Below the pieces are notes generated by a model. The model did no database searches. It was not told where the DNA came from and saw only the letters and a program-made list of their open reading frames with translations. From Owenia fusiformis (Eukaryota; Annelida; Polychaeta; Sabellida; Oweniidae), in assembly GCA_903813345.2 (NCBI GenBank), contig CAIIXF020000010.1, forward strand, positions 29,102,425 to 29,166,424: a stretch of 64,000 nt of DNA, written 5' to 3'. A program made the translations under genes and the position numbers. Every line of letters begins with the position of its first letter. The first letter of the stretch is position 1. Positions 13,901-24,015 of the stretch are shown here, one piece after another.

Positions 13901-14054
13901 TTATGCCCCCTGAAATTCTCATCACATTTATATCCCAAAAATAGAGAAGAAAAGAATTATATTTAACAAAGGCATACATGAGCATATGAACTAAATAAGA
14001 TAATAATTTAGTATTACTAAATCAAAGAATGAATATTTACTTTTCATCATACAG
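10921..14054. other. Gene-free stretch before the Ig exon
   Basis: No supported exon on either strand. Between about 12430 and 12850 lies an imperfect inverted repeat (separate entry). The remainder is A/T-rich and plausibly intron of the gene whose Ig exon starts at 14055. Confidence 0.5.
12430..12850. mobile_element. Imperfect palindromic element (MITE-like)
   Basis: The left arm (about 12430-12590) holds cactattgaaaatgg, ttgttaagactc and aaacttgagttctt. The right arm holds their reverse complements in mirrored order at about 12680-12850. Arms are roughly 150 bp and diverged by many substitutions, which suggests an old fold-back element. Confidence 0.65.
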
Positions 14055-17000
14055 GTAATGTCCCATATGAATTTGAGATTGACGGTGTAAAGGAAGATAA
14101 AACAATTGAAATCAGTCCTGGTATGCTGATCAGGCTAGCAGCAACATGCTATGGAGCAAAACCCCCAGCATCTATTCAATGGTGCATAAGCTACAATGGA
14201 AAAGATCCAGTGGATATGACTGAGAAGGATTATGGAAATTCTGATGCTTTGATCACTAGTGTGACAACTAATAAGAGAGACCCTGAGACAAGTGACACAC
14301 ATAGTAAGCTTGAGATGGTACCAAATGAAGACCATGATGGGGCAGCTATACACTGTGTTGCTATCACTAAGATCAGTGCAGATGAAGCAAAATGGGATTT
14401 GAAAACTAGTCCTAAGATAACCCTGAAATGTAAGTATAGTTGCAAGTAAGTAGAGCTTGTGATTTCCCCTATCTGTTTGATTCACTGTGTTGAAAATTCA
14501 AAAGTTATTTACTACCCTGTAGAAAGTGTATTTCTGCTCTTTCAAATAGATGAAATATTTAACAACTTTATTTTACCAAATTAGTGTTTGCATAATATGA
14601 TTCAGCACCCTGGTAAAAGAACTGGAATTACTGAGAATAATACTGGCTGAAACAGACTCTGTTAGCCAATTTGGTGTTTTAGCGAATATGGGAACTTTAG
14701 TTTAATGAATAGTAGGTTACTAGACTTAAAATTCAATTGTTATCCATGCATTTGTTTACCAACCTGACGCATGCTATATTAAATACCGTTGTACAAGTAC
14801 ATATGTTCGCTGTTGTCGTTTCAGTGAAAAAGGGCCAGGTTGGTGACTATCCTGGACAAGGTGGTTACTATCAGGGGCAAGGTGGTGATTACCGTCATCA
14901 AGGTGGTGACTATCGTGGTGATAACCATGGGCAAGGTGGTAACTATCATGGGCATGTTGGACAAGCTGGCCAAGAATATCAACCACATGGGAATACACGG
15001 TACGTTTTCTCAATCTGAAAAACTGTACAGTAGTCAGTTTTGCTTGCATGATAATAAATTATGATATGTGAATGTATGTCCCTTTCCCAAAATTCACAAA
15101 GAGGAAGAGTATATAGAGGGAGGTGCTTGGCAACTGATCGCAGGACAGAATTTATGCCAATCATAGACATAAAAACGTGTCACGTGGGAACTTGTCATTG
15201 TAAAGCTTAGCCTTAGCACAACTGAAAATCAACATCATCTTACAATCTTAACAGTATGTTTTCAACTTTACCGTGTTGCTTTGTTTTGTATATATAAAGT
15301 GTTCACATATCCGACATTGTTTTCTATGTCGTCAGATAAAGAATATTTCAGTCTTTTCAATGCTTACATTTGACACATGCATTGGATTCAATTTTTTATT
15401 ACCTACTGTTAGTTCTGAGTAATATACCCTGCACTATTGTTTATTTCAGAATTATATCACTTTAAACATTATTTAAATTAGTATAGATAGTTAAGTTCTA
15501 AGAGTGAAAACATTGGTCCTATTTGAGACACCATCACATTTGATTTCAGCAGTCTTTAAATAAATATTCAAGACGTGATTATAATTTTGTAATAATTGTA
15601 TTTGTATCAATTGCTTTGGTGCTAGTGGCTTCTTATCAATTGATTCACTCATTATTCAAACTTGAGATTTCATTGTTATTTTGCTTTTCATAAATAACTG
15701 GGCTTATTGTGCTTTTTGCTTTCACAGACAACAGGATGGTCCCCATGGTTACCAACCTAGCTCCACCTATAGGGAACCCGCCCAAACACAAAATCATGAA
15801 AATTACGAGTTGAGATCCCAAAACTATAACCAACCCCCTGATTATAATCCACCTCGTGTCAGATTCAGCCCCCCGTCCCCTAAGGGAGGTACTGATCTTT
15901 CAGATCTGCCCCCGCCCCCTCCTCCTGATGCGTATGCTAACCCTACACACAGTCAATTGTAAGTGGAACCGTGTGCAGTTTCATTAGTGTGTTTTAGATG
16001 GTAAGATTCGGGGGCATGACCCTAGAATGCCAACTGTTGTTTATTATATGAACTGTCAGCATGCATACATTAATATAAGCATAATGCATAGTGATTGCTT
16101 AGTTTCTTTGAAACATTGTTACATTGCACACACTTTTGACTTTATACAATTTATACACTTTATACAATTTATACACTTTTTACTAGGTTTCTTTATCTTT
16201 AAGGAGGAATCAAAGAAGAATTACAAGGGAAATGTACAATTTACCTACTAATATAGTTTTACCATCCTAAAAAAATCTGTTATATTGTCAAATGGGAAAA
16301 ATATTGCAGGTACAAAGAGGGAAAAAATATTTCAATTCTCCTGGATGAAGTGTGGGAATATCCAAATTTTCAAAAAATAAGATAAAGAAATTTGGAACGA
16401 GGAATGATAACTGAGTCAAAACAAATTCAAAAGTTCTGGCAATTTTTGTAAAGATCACTTGCTAGATCTGATTCTTCCTTTGATCTCTGACAATTTGTTT
16501 TACAAGTCTTTCAGCTGCTGTGAAAGCATATATCTGACAGTAAAAGCCTTTGCCTGCTCTTTAGTTGTTCAATCTCTTTTGGGGCATTATGTTGGAATTC
16601 TTTTGGTTTTGATTTATTCTGGTGAACTGTTGAACTTTGCAATAAGCCTGGCATGTCACCTATAATGATATATATTACAAGAACTTGAAATTGTTTCATT
16701 TTGCAACTCACCTTTGATCAAATGCATTGCTTGCCTCTAGAACTGATACAAAAATAGTAGTCTGTAGCATTCACACAAACTATTTCTTCACCCTTTTTAG
16801 ATGAAATTCTATATGTCAGTTGTGTTTTGTAGCGTCATGTATGAAAATGCTTCAAATGTCACAAAAATCCCTATAGGCAATTACCCTTATTAGTTGTAAG
16901 TATTATTGATGAAAATATTTCCACATTATTTAAACCTTAATTTAGTACATGCACATTTGAAAATGTATTTGGACTAGTTGATTTGTACACCATTGTTTAC

Positions 17001-17307
17001 ATTGTACATTTATTAGTGACATTTTGGTTTATAGTCTTGCCTCAAATCTGTAGATCACCCACTGTAATTCATCTTACAATGGAGAAGATTTCTTGTTTTG
17101 GTGAAGTTGTAGATCACAACATCTTACAAGTTAATAAATTTTTATATGCTTTTCAGGAATGATAAGGATCCTTTCCCGCAACCTGGAAAACGCCCAAATG
17201 CCCTGGAACCCATTCAAGGTCAAAGAACCCTGACACCTATTGGTGACATTGAAAAGACATCGTTCAAAAAGAAAAGACAAACAAATAAACAAACAAGTGA
17301 ACTATAG
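14055..17307 (+). CDS. Ig-domain protein with Gly/Tyr-rich repeats and proline-rich C-terminus (3' part of gene)
   Basis: Four exons join in frame: 14055-14429, 14825-14999, 15728-15958 and 17157-17307 (stop TAG at 17305), giving about 310 residues. All boundaries are AG/GT and the phases agree (1, 1, 2, 2). Exon 1 is a C2/I-type Ig domain, with B-strand Cys in AATCYGAKPPASIQW, its Trp, and F-strand Cys in DGAAIHCVA. Exon 2 encodes Gly-Asp-Tyr-rich repeats (GQGGDY, HQGGDY, GQGGNY). Exon 3 has a six-proline run, a candidate SH3/EVH1/profilin ligand. Exon 4 ends basic and hydrophilic. The signal peptide and any earlier Ig domain must lie upstream. No membrane helix is visible between the Ig exon and the tail, unlike the Ig genes at 24016 and 63957, so the product may be secreted or an exon may be missed. 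Function is inferred only: adhesion or recognition. Confidence 0.75.
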
Positions 17308-17849
17308 TGCATGTATGTAAACATGATGATGTTAACTTGAATAATACATGTGAGCTTATTTTTGCACATTCAGTCTAAATGCATCAGTTAATAGATACAG
17401 AAGGATTATATGGAGTTAATTGTGCAGAATCCCATAATAAATAAGTGCCAATCGTTGATCATTTACATTAAATTAAAGTACATTATATGGTTAATTATGA
17501 ATGATGCATTATATTTACTTGAAAAGAAATATGGAATTTAAGGAATGTGCAGTTGCTATGGAAACAATATGTTATTTTTATTATGAGGTTGTATCCAAAG
17601 GGTGAATAATTACATTTTAGTTGAAACACAAAATAATTCTTATTTTAGAATATTTTATTTAATATCTTATTTTGAATAATATTCAGATTGAAATTTTAAT
17701 ACTTTAAAAAATTGATGTATATTTCAGTGTTCAGGATCTGCAACAAAAAGTACAATTTGAAATCGCAACCAGTTTTGTCATGTTACATGTTGTGCCTCGT
17801 TGGCATATGCAAAGTGTTGTTACACAAACTTGTTCACAACTTGAACACA
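17308..17849 (+). other. Probable 3' UTR and flank of the Ig gene
   Basis: Follows the TAG at 17305. An AATAAA-type signal occurs near 17437. No other feature is seen before the fold-back element that starts at 17852. Confidence 0.4.
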
Positions 17850-17851
17850 TA

Positions 17852-18843
17852 TAGGGTGTCTCAAAAAAATGTACCCAAAAGTATATCAACACCATAGACA
17901 AACCAATCAATATTTTCAGACATTTTTTGCATGGTCTTGTAGATAAAAGATGAAAGTTTTTTCCCCTATACACAGTTTTTAATTCAGTTTTGCCTTTTTG
18001 ATACTTTAACCCATTACCTTTTACACCACATATTCAATGTAAAGTCATATTTCGATGACAGTTTGCATCCGTACTACTACATTGTTCATCACATTTGATA
18101 TTTCTGGTGGAATGTTTTGATTTCTGTTCGGATGCTGGTCTTAAGTTGTTCTAGGTCTCTTAGCTTGGGTTTAGCATAAAAATAGTCTTTCAAATAGCCT
18201 CAGAGAAAAAAGTATGGCCCGTCAAATATGGTGAATAGGGAGTCCCCCACAATGTCTTATGGCCCCCTTATACAGAGAGGTCAGAGGTTCAAGAAACTGC
18301 ATTGGTTGGGATTCTAGTGTAGCTTTTGCTTTGTGTATCAATTTGAGAGCACTGTGTTTTCATTTGGATATCATTTGGTCTCCAGCCTTGCCTGCCTAAC
18401 TCTGGAAGGTAACTCCTGAATCATTTGCCGATAATTGACCTGATTATCTGTGTTTGTTCGGCCATCGTCATCCTCAAACTTCTTTCTCTGTGGCTATTTG
18501 AAGGAGTGTTTTTATGCTCATTCCAAGCAAAAAGACCTAGAACAACTTAAGGGCAACATCCAAAGAGAAATCCAAAACATTTCATCGGAATTATTATCAA
18601 ATGTGATGAACAATGTAGCAGTAAGGAGACAGGCTGTCATCGAAATATGAGGTTACATCGATTTTGTGGTGTAAAAGGTAAAGGGTTAAATAATCAAAAA
18701 GACAAGACTGAAATAAAAATGGTGTATTGGGGAGAAAACTTTCATGTTTTGGCTACATGACCATGCAAAAAATGTCTGAAAATATTGATTGGTTTATCTG
18801 TGCTCTTGATATACTTTTGGGTACATTTTTTTGAGACACCCTG
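17852..18843. mobile_element. Fold-back Tc1/mariner-derived element (992 bp), both arms from a transposase 3' end
   Basis: The ends gggtgtctcaaaaaaatgta and its complement are flanked by TA on both sides (17850-17851 and 18844-18845), the mariner target-site duplication. The arms are long. At about 18450-18650 the + strand reads like the C-terminal part of a mariner transposase: NFFLCGYLKECFYAH, then DLEQLKGNIQREIQNI, then LLSNVMNNVAVR. The same region occurs on the - strand at about 18045-18260 in diverged form. The element is therefore an inverted duplication of one transposon end and encodes no complete transposase. Confidence 0.85.
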
Positions 18844-19139
18844 TATATCCTTGTAAATAACAATCAGAGTTCAGACATAATTTTTTAAGCTTTAGAAATG
18901 AACAATTTTAAGATGAAATTAAGATTGTGTATAAATTGCTCACCATGAATGTATGTACAGCTTTGTGTAGATATTATACAGTTATAAGCTTCAAGCTTCA
19001 AACGTTTATGCATATATGTATATGTTATTTAATTATGTATCCAAGATATATGCTATTATGTAGTAAAATGCCTTAATCAAGATTTCTTTATATAAAGCTA
19101 GCTGTGATTTACTAGAAATGCAAGAAATTCTTTATTATA
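18844..19139. other. Spacer between two elements
   Basis: About 300 A/T-rich bases with no gene. It includes a duplicated aagcttcaagcttcaaa word near 18988 that also occurs near 27956. Confidence 0.4.
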
Positions 19140-19635
19140 CTGTACGCCCGGTATTATTCGCGTGTGATTAACTTTCGCGCTTTTCGCGATGGTGTTAAAA
19201 TCGCGAAAAATTATCGTCGCGAAATTGCCAATTAAATCCCCGGGAATTTGTTATTACCCGGGGCTCTGATGCATTTCGTTTTGTGTAAACGTTTCGTCTA
19301 GTGTTATTGGGCGATAATTGGATATCCACGATCTTCAGGACTTCAGTAATGTCCATTTTACGTTGGCTGATTCAGCCCAGTACCACCAGTAGGCCCAATA
19401 ATGATATTGATGACATCATTGCAAATGAAGTGCAAATTGCAAAAGATAACATGAAGTCCAATTCCAAACGCGGGACATATAAGGTGTATAACGATGCAGA
19501 AAGGGCAAACATAGCCCGGCACGCATTACTGAATGGCAATTCAAGCTTGTGAAAATCGCGAAATTTAATAGCCGCGAAACTGTGTTTTCGCAAAATTCGC
19601 GAAATTAAAGCTCGCGAATAATACCGGGCGTACAG
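19140..19635 (+). mobile_element. pogo-like deletion derivative (496 bp) with leftover transposase N-terminus
   Basis: The terminal inverted repeat ctgtacgcccggtattattc is mirrored at the right end (gaataataccgggcgtacag), with TA on both flanks (19138-19139, 19636-19637). The subterminal parts are rich in cgcgaa words. An internal frame (about 19349-19549, +) ends in KRGTYKVYNDAERANIARHA then L-L-N-G-N. This resembles the start of helix-turn-helix DNA-binding regions of pogo/Tigger-type transposases. The DDE catalytic part is absent, so this is a non-autonomous remnant. Confidence 0.8.
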
Positions 19636-21115
19636 TAGTTTGATAGAGAAAAATTAAACATATCCGGAGTATATACTGTATGATATACATATGAGTTTAA
19701 TTAAAGGCACATCATATTGCAATGATATAATGACTAAAAGAGTGCAACTAATGAGTTTATGTTTCTTGCCGTCCCAGAGAAGTTATGTATGTATATTGTT
19801 CTGTGATAAAATTTATGTGATACCAGACATCATAAATCAGGGAACTTTCCAATAACTGTAGGAAATAACTTTTTTTTTTAATTTAAAGATGGTGAATTTG
19901 TTATTTTTGAAATTATCTGCAAAACTCAACATGACAGAATTCCCCAACTGAAATATTTTAAAGTTTTAAAATTACTTTGTCAGCCTGTAATTTTAAATCC
20001 ATAATGCATTTCTGTTCAACCTATAGATTTAATATTTTTGAAAATGAAATGTATAAATCTCATATTGTGACTGTATTGTAATTAAGATAATTATTAAAAT
20101 TTAAGGTATTATACATTTTTGAAGAATTGTGTAACATTGTAAGAAAGATAGGGTTAAGCAAAGATTCTTGCTTGTTTAGTTCAATCTTTTCTTTCCTCAA
20201 GATAGATAAGGTTAGATAATAAACATATTTCGCTTATTTACAATTGTCAACATTGTGCCTATATCATCTTTGAATTAATGAATAAATGTATAAAAATATA
20301 AACATAAAAGATATAAAAAATCAAAATATCTGATACATAATCTGATAAAAGTAACTCAAATTTAATTGTCATCTCCTGTGATGTAAGGACGGGAAATGTG
20401 CCACATATAGATGATCACATAAATTGAAATAACCATGGTAACTTGTAAGAATATTTCATGTTATTCAGATCCTGTATGTATTATATACCATTTTAAAATA
20501 CAATGTCTGCGCCTTACTGACAGTTATTACTATGGTAACAATTATTGTATTGTTTCATTTGTTAACTCTGTGTGTTGTATCTTTACAAAAAGCACCAAAT
20601 TAAGTATTTTCCAATGGCAATATTCAGAAAAAGATATACCAAGTTTGCATAACCATACAGAAGTACCTTTAACTGTATTCAACAGATCAAACTAAGAATC
20701 AATATAATAGAGTTAAGTAGTATATGTACTCATGAATCATGATTCTGATTTGTTGCACACAAATACTTATAAAAAGGATCATTTTAGTACAGTATTGCAT
20801 TTTATTTGATATTTAAAACCTTGTTTGAGAATTTTGAATATTGACAAAAAATACAATGAATAATTTATGTAAAAATTGATCCTTTTTATTGCCTCTGTTA
20901 TTTTTAGATATATTTTATTAATGATTTGTTTAGAATCATTTTTTATAGATCATGCTTTTACTGGGTGTATAATCAATTCCTGCTTTTTCTGTGTAATACA
21001 TGATATCTAAAAGTAAAATGTATGTTTTGTAGTTAATAATGGTTATTTTTATTTATGCCAGCAATGATTACATGTTTAATTTAAACACAATGGAGATTAC
21101 TGGATAATTTTATAG
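19636..21115. other. Gene-free stretch
   Basis: A/T-rich with no supported exon or repeat. Short frames such as 20435-20695 carry no recognisable domain. Confidence 0.45.
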
Positions 21116-22300
21116 TAATCGGGTGCCCCAAAAAAGTGAACCACTTTTTGACAAATATTTTCTCAGCAATAGATAAGACAAATTATTTGAAATTTTTTAT
21201 TGAGGAACTTTAGGGTATCATTAGCATTGTGCTATAAATATGAGAGAGACATTACATTCAATATTTTCATACAAAAAGAGAAAATGTCAATGTCTTTTAA
21301 GTTGCAAAAAGTCTCAAGGTATGATTTAAACTCATGATTTTGATCGAATGACTTATGAATTTGGGATACCTGGAAAAAGTTTTAGGATCTGCAGAGAAAT
21401 CAACAAGAATCAGAGACATATGTTTTATATGTCTCTGCAAGAATGTACCAAATGAACTTCTACGAAAAAAATGACAGTTGCATCGACAAAGTCCTGCAGC
21501 GGTGGTCATCCATGATTTGAATACTATCTGATCTAAAAAAAAGGTATACACACCAACACCCCAACGACAAATCCGATCATCAAAGGAGGACGGAAAGTCT
21601 CACAAAAGATTTCAGACAGTCATATGTTGGATTTTGGCTATTTTCTGAGGATTTTTAAAACAGGTGCAGCGCATATGTTAGGCCAATGCAATAACGCCAG
21701 GATAATTGAAGCAATCATCGTCTCATAGAGATGATGAAAGAAGTTTGGACTTTGAGACAGGGAAGGTGCAAATACCCCAGCAACATGTTTTTCTGAAATG
21801 TTGTTCTTATTTTCAATCTTTTCCACACCTGTTTTTCAATATTTGATGCATCATTTTGTTGCAGTTTGAGACACAGTTAACCCCTTAAAAGGAATAATGC
21901 ATTCCTTTGAAATAAAGAGGAAGTCAATATTTCCCATGTTATTTTCCCATAGGGAAAACCCATGCAATCCATTGTTTTCAGTTTAATTTAAGTCACCCAT
22001 TATGGATATCTTTAAAACCCCTGAAGGAATTACTGAATTACTTATTCCTTTGAGGAGGTAAACTGTGTGTCAAAAAGCAACATATTGATGCAACAAAAAC
22101 TGAAAAACAGATGTGGAAATGGTTGAAAATCAGGAGAACATTTCAGACAAAACATGTTGGTGGGTTGTTTGCATCTTCCCTGTCTCAAAGTTATGTTATC
22201 ATCTCTACCAGTACTTTTGTTTAAATCCTCAGAAAAAGCCCAAATCCAACATATGAATGTTTAAAATCTGTTGTGATACTTCCCGTGCTCAGTCCTTTAG
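21116..22300. mobile_element. Composite of mariner-like end and inverted pair of repeat B
   Basis: The start gggtgccccaaaaaagtgaa and the following cactttttgacaaatattttctc match the arms of the element at 62808-63321, so this is a one-ended copy of that family. Repeat B follows in + orientation (about 21580-21880) and again in - orientation (about 22060-22300), around a core near 21880-22060 with ttcccatgttattttcccat. The B copies form a fold-back of roughly 700 bp. No intact reading frame. Confidence 0.65.
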
Positions 22301-22872
22301 CTTAAGACGGATGATTCAAGTCTAAAAGTGCAGTGAAGTTTAAATATCAATATCAGTTTTTAGTCAACTTCCATTTCAAGGTCAAGATTGTAAATCATAT
22401 TGATTTTCTGTATAAATAATTTGAAGAAAGAAATAACAAAAGTTCTCAAAATTTGTTTTAGGAGAAATATAGCAATAGAATATTTAAGAAAAGAAAAATG
22501 TCAAAATTGACCCCTGTTCATAATTCCCTCTTTAATCAACTTTTGCTCAAGTATGAAAACCGAAAGTGTATGCTCTCGTGTGAGTCATAACTTCTCAGAA
22601 CTTGTGAATATTCTTACATTTACAGTGCACCAAAAGAATATTAAACATTTCTACAGCATTGTAAGGTTGATCAGGTAAGGACCACGCTATCCAAACTTAT
22701 AATAATTTATTGTGATGTTGTAAACATAAAGTACATATAGTGTTATGTAGAAATATTTGTATAAATGCAAACACATATACTATCTAGTATTTTATTAGGT
22801 GAACTTTGTGATAAGCTACAAGTTACTTACCCTTTTAGATAAATAAACAAACATGTTTATGTTTAAAAACAG
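22301..22872. other. Upstream flank of the small Ig receptor
   Basis: No gene seen. This region precedes the first candidate exon of the receptor at 22873 and would contain its promoter, but no TATA box or other element can be assigned with confidence. Confidence 0.35.
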
Positions 22873-22919
22873 ATGAGATACAGCATGGGATTTCTCAAAT
22901 TGAAAGACCATGGATACAG
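22873..22919 (+). other. Candidate 5' UTR exon of the small Ig receptor
   Basis: Bounded by aaaacag at 22872 and gtaagc at 22920, 47 bases. Joined to the exon at 23049 it would place only a short upstream frame before the ATG at 23066. Evidence is splice signals and position only. Confidence 0.3.
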
Positions 22920-23048
22920 GTAAGCCAATAGCTGATATCATAATTATTTCTTCCGCATACCTCTTTCGTCAAACGGTAGAACTCAACAAATGCACGTTTT
23001 CTATGCTTGTAACGTTTTTCTGCTATATCAAATATATTCTTATTTCAG

Positions 23049-23144
23049 TTACGATAGACAACAATATGCCGTACAATTTTAACCCAGTTCTGAGTCTTAC
23101 ATTTTTTAGCGCTAGCTTCACTTTGACGCTGTTTTCTTCTTTTA
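23049..23144 (+). CDS. Candidate signal-peptide exon for the small Ig receptor
   Basis: The acceptor tatttcag ends at 23048, the ATG is at 23066 and the donor gtaagt starts at 23145. The 26 residues are hydrophobic after a short polar start (core LSLTFFSASFTLTLF). One base is left over, the phase-1 junction typical of IgSF leader exons. A strong acceptor (ctctctgtgttttcag, ending 24070) lies inside the next exon. Joining there yields T-S-G-Q-N-V-V-V in the correct frame of the Ig domain. The alternative is that translation starts at the ATG at 24016 and this exon is unused or belongs to an alternative promoter. Confidence 0.5.
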
Positions 23145-23330
23145 GTAAGTATCATACATTATTTGATCACATTGGAATCAATTAGTCTTCATCCCCATCA
23201 TTCTAGAGTCGGTTGTAGTACACCGTTCTAATAATAATAAAGTTATGGCATATTTCTGAGTCACTGTAACTTTTTGTTTTGTAGGCCTGGTTGAACAAGT
23301 ATTTCTGGTTAACGTTGTGAAAAAATAGTA

Positions 23331-23503
23331 CAGGTGTAAAAGGGTAGGAGGTCCCATCAAATTATGGTCCTACTCTCCATTGATTTATATGGTGACCTCA
23401 ATACAACTCTTTCTCTCATTATCTTATACGCAATCGGGGCCAGTAAGGGCCGTTAAGAAAGGGGACCATAATCCCTGGGAGACCATAATTTCTTTCACAC
23501 CGG
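23331..23503. mobile_element. MITE family C, copy 1 (173 bp)
   Basis: Terminal words (c)aggtgtaaaag and ctttcacaccgg are inverted. The body, including gggtaggaggtccca and gccagtaagggccgttaaga, is nearly identical to the copy at 30623-30795, which is exactly the same length. The high similarity suggests fairly recent activity. It lies between the two candidate first exons of the Ig receptor. Confidence 0.85.
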
Positions 23504-24015
23504 TATTAGTATATTAAAAGGCCCACAATGCTCTGCTTTACATACAGAAATTATTAGTATTAGTGCCTTTGTATTAATCACTAGCATTTTCCGGGAATAT
23601 CGATATCAATCCAGGGAGTGTGAACTATATAATTTATGCATTTATCTTGATAACGCACAAAATGGCATTCAAATGTTTCTTCCCTGTTCTTTATAGTACT
23701 GATGTGAAGTATTGTTCAGTTTTTTCTGCCAATTCCAAAACATTAAGTACATCTGTTTGCTTAAATACAGTTTATTCTTAGTAACAGTATACTCATCGTT
23801 GTTAAACGCAAGTGCTGTATTGATTTGCATTTATCAGACCATCATGACCCTGATAGACGCTATACAGCATTTATATGTGGCAAAATGGCAATCAGAAAAA
23901 TTCTCTGAATTCGTACAAAGATCATGGACTAATGTATAGGTTACCTAGGCCTATACTTTTCTTCTTTGAACGTATGGCAACATCGCCAGTGACTGGGCGT
24001 TGTACATAACCGACG

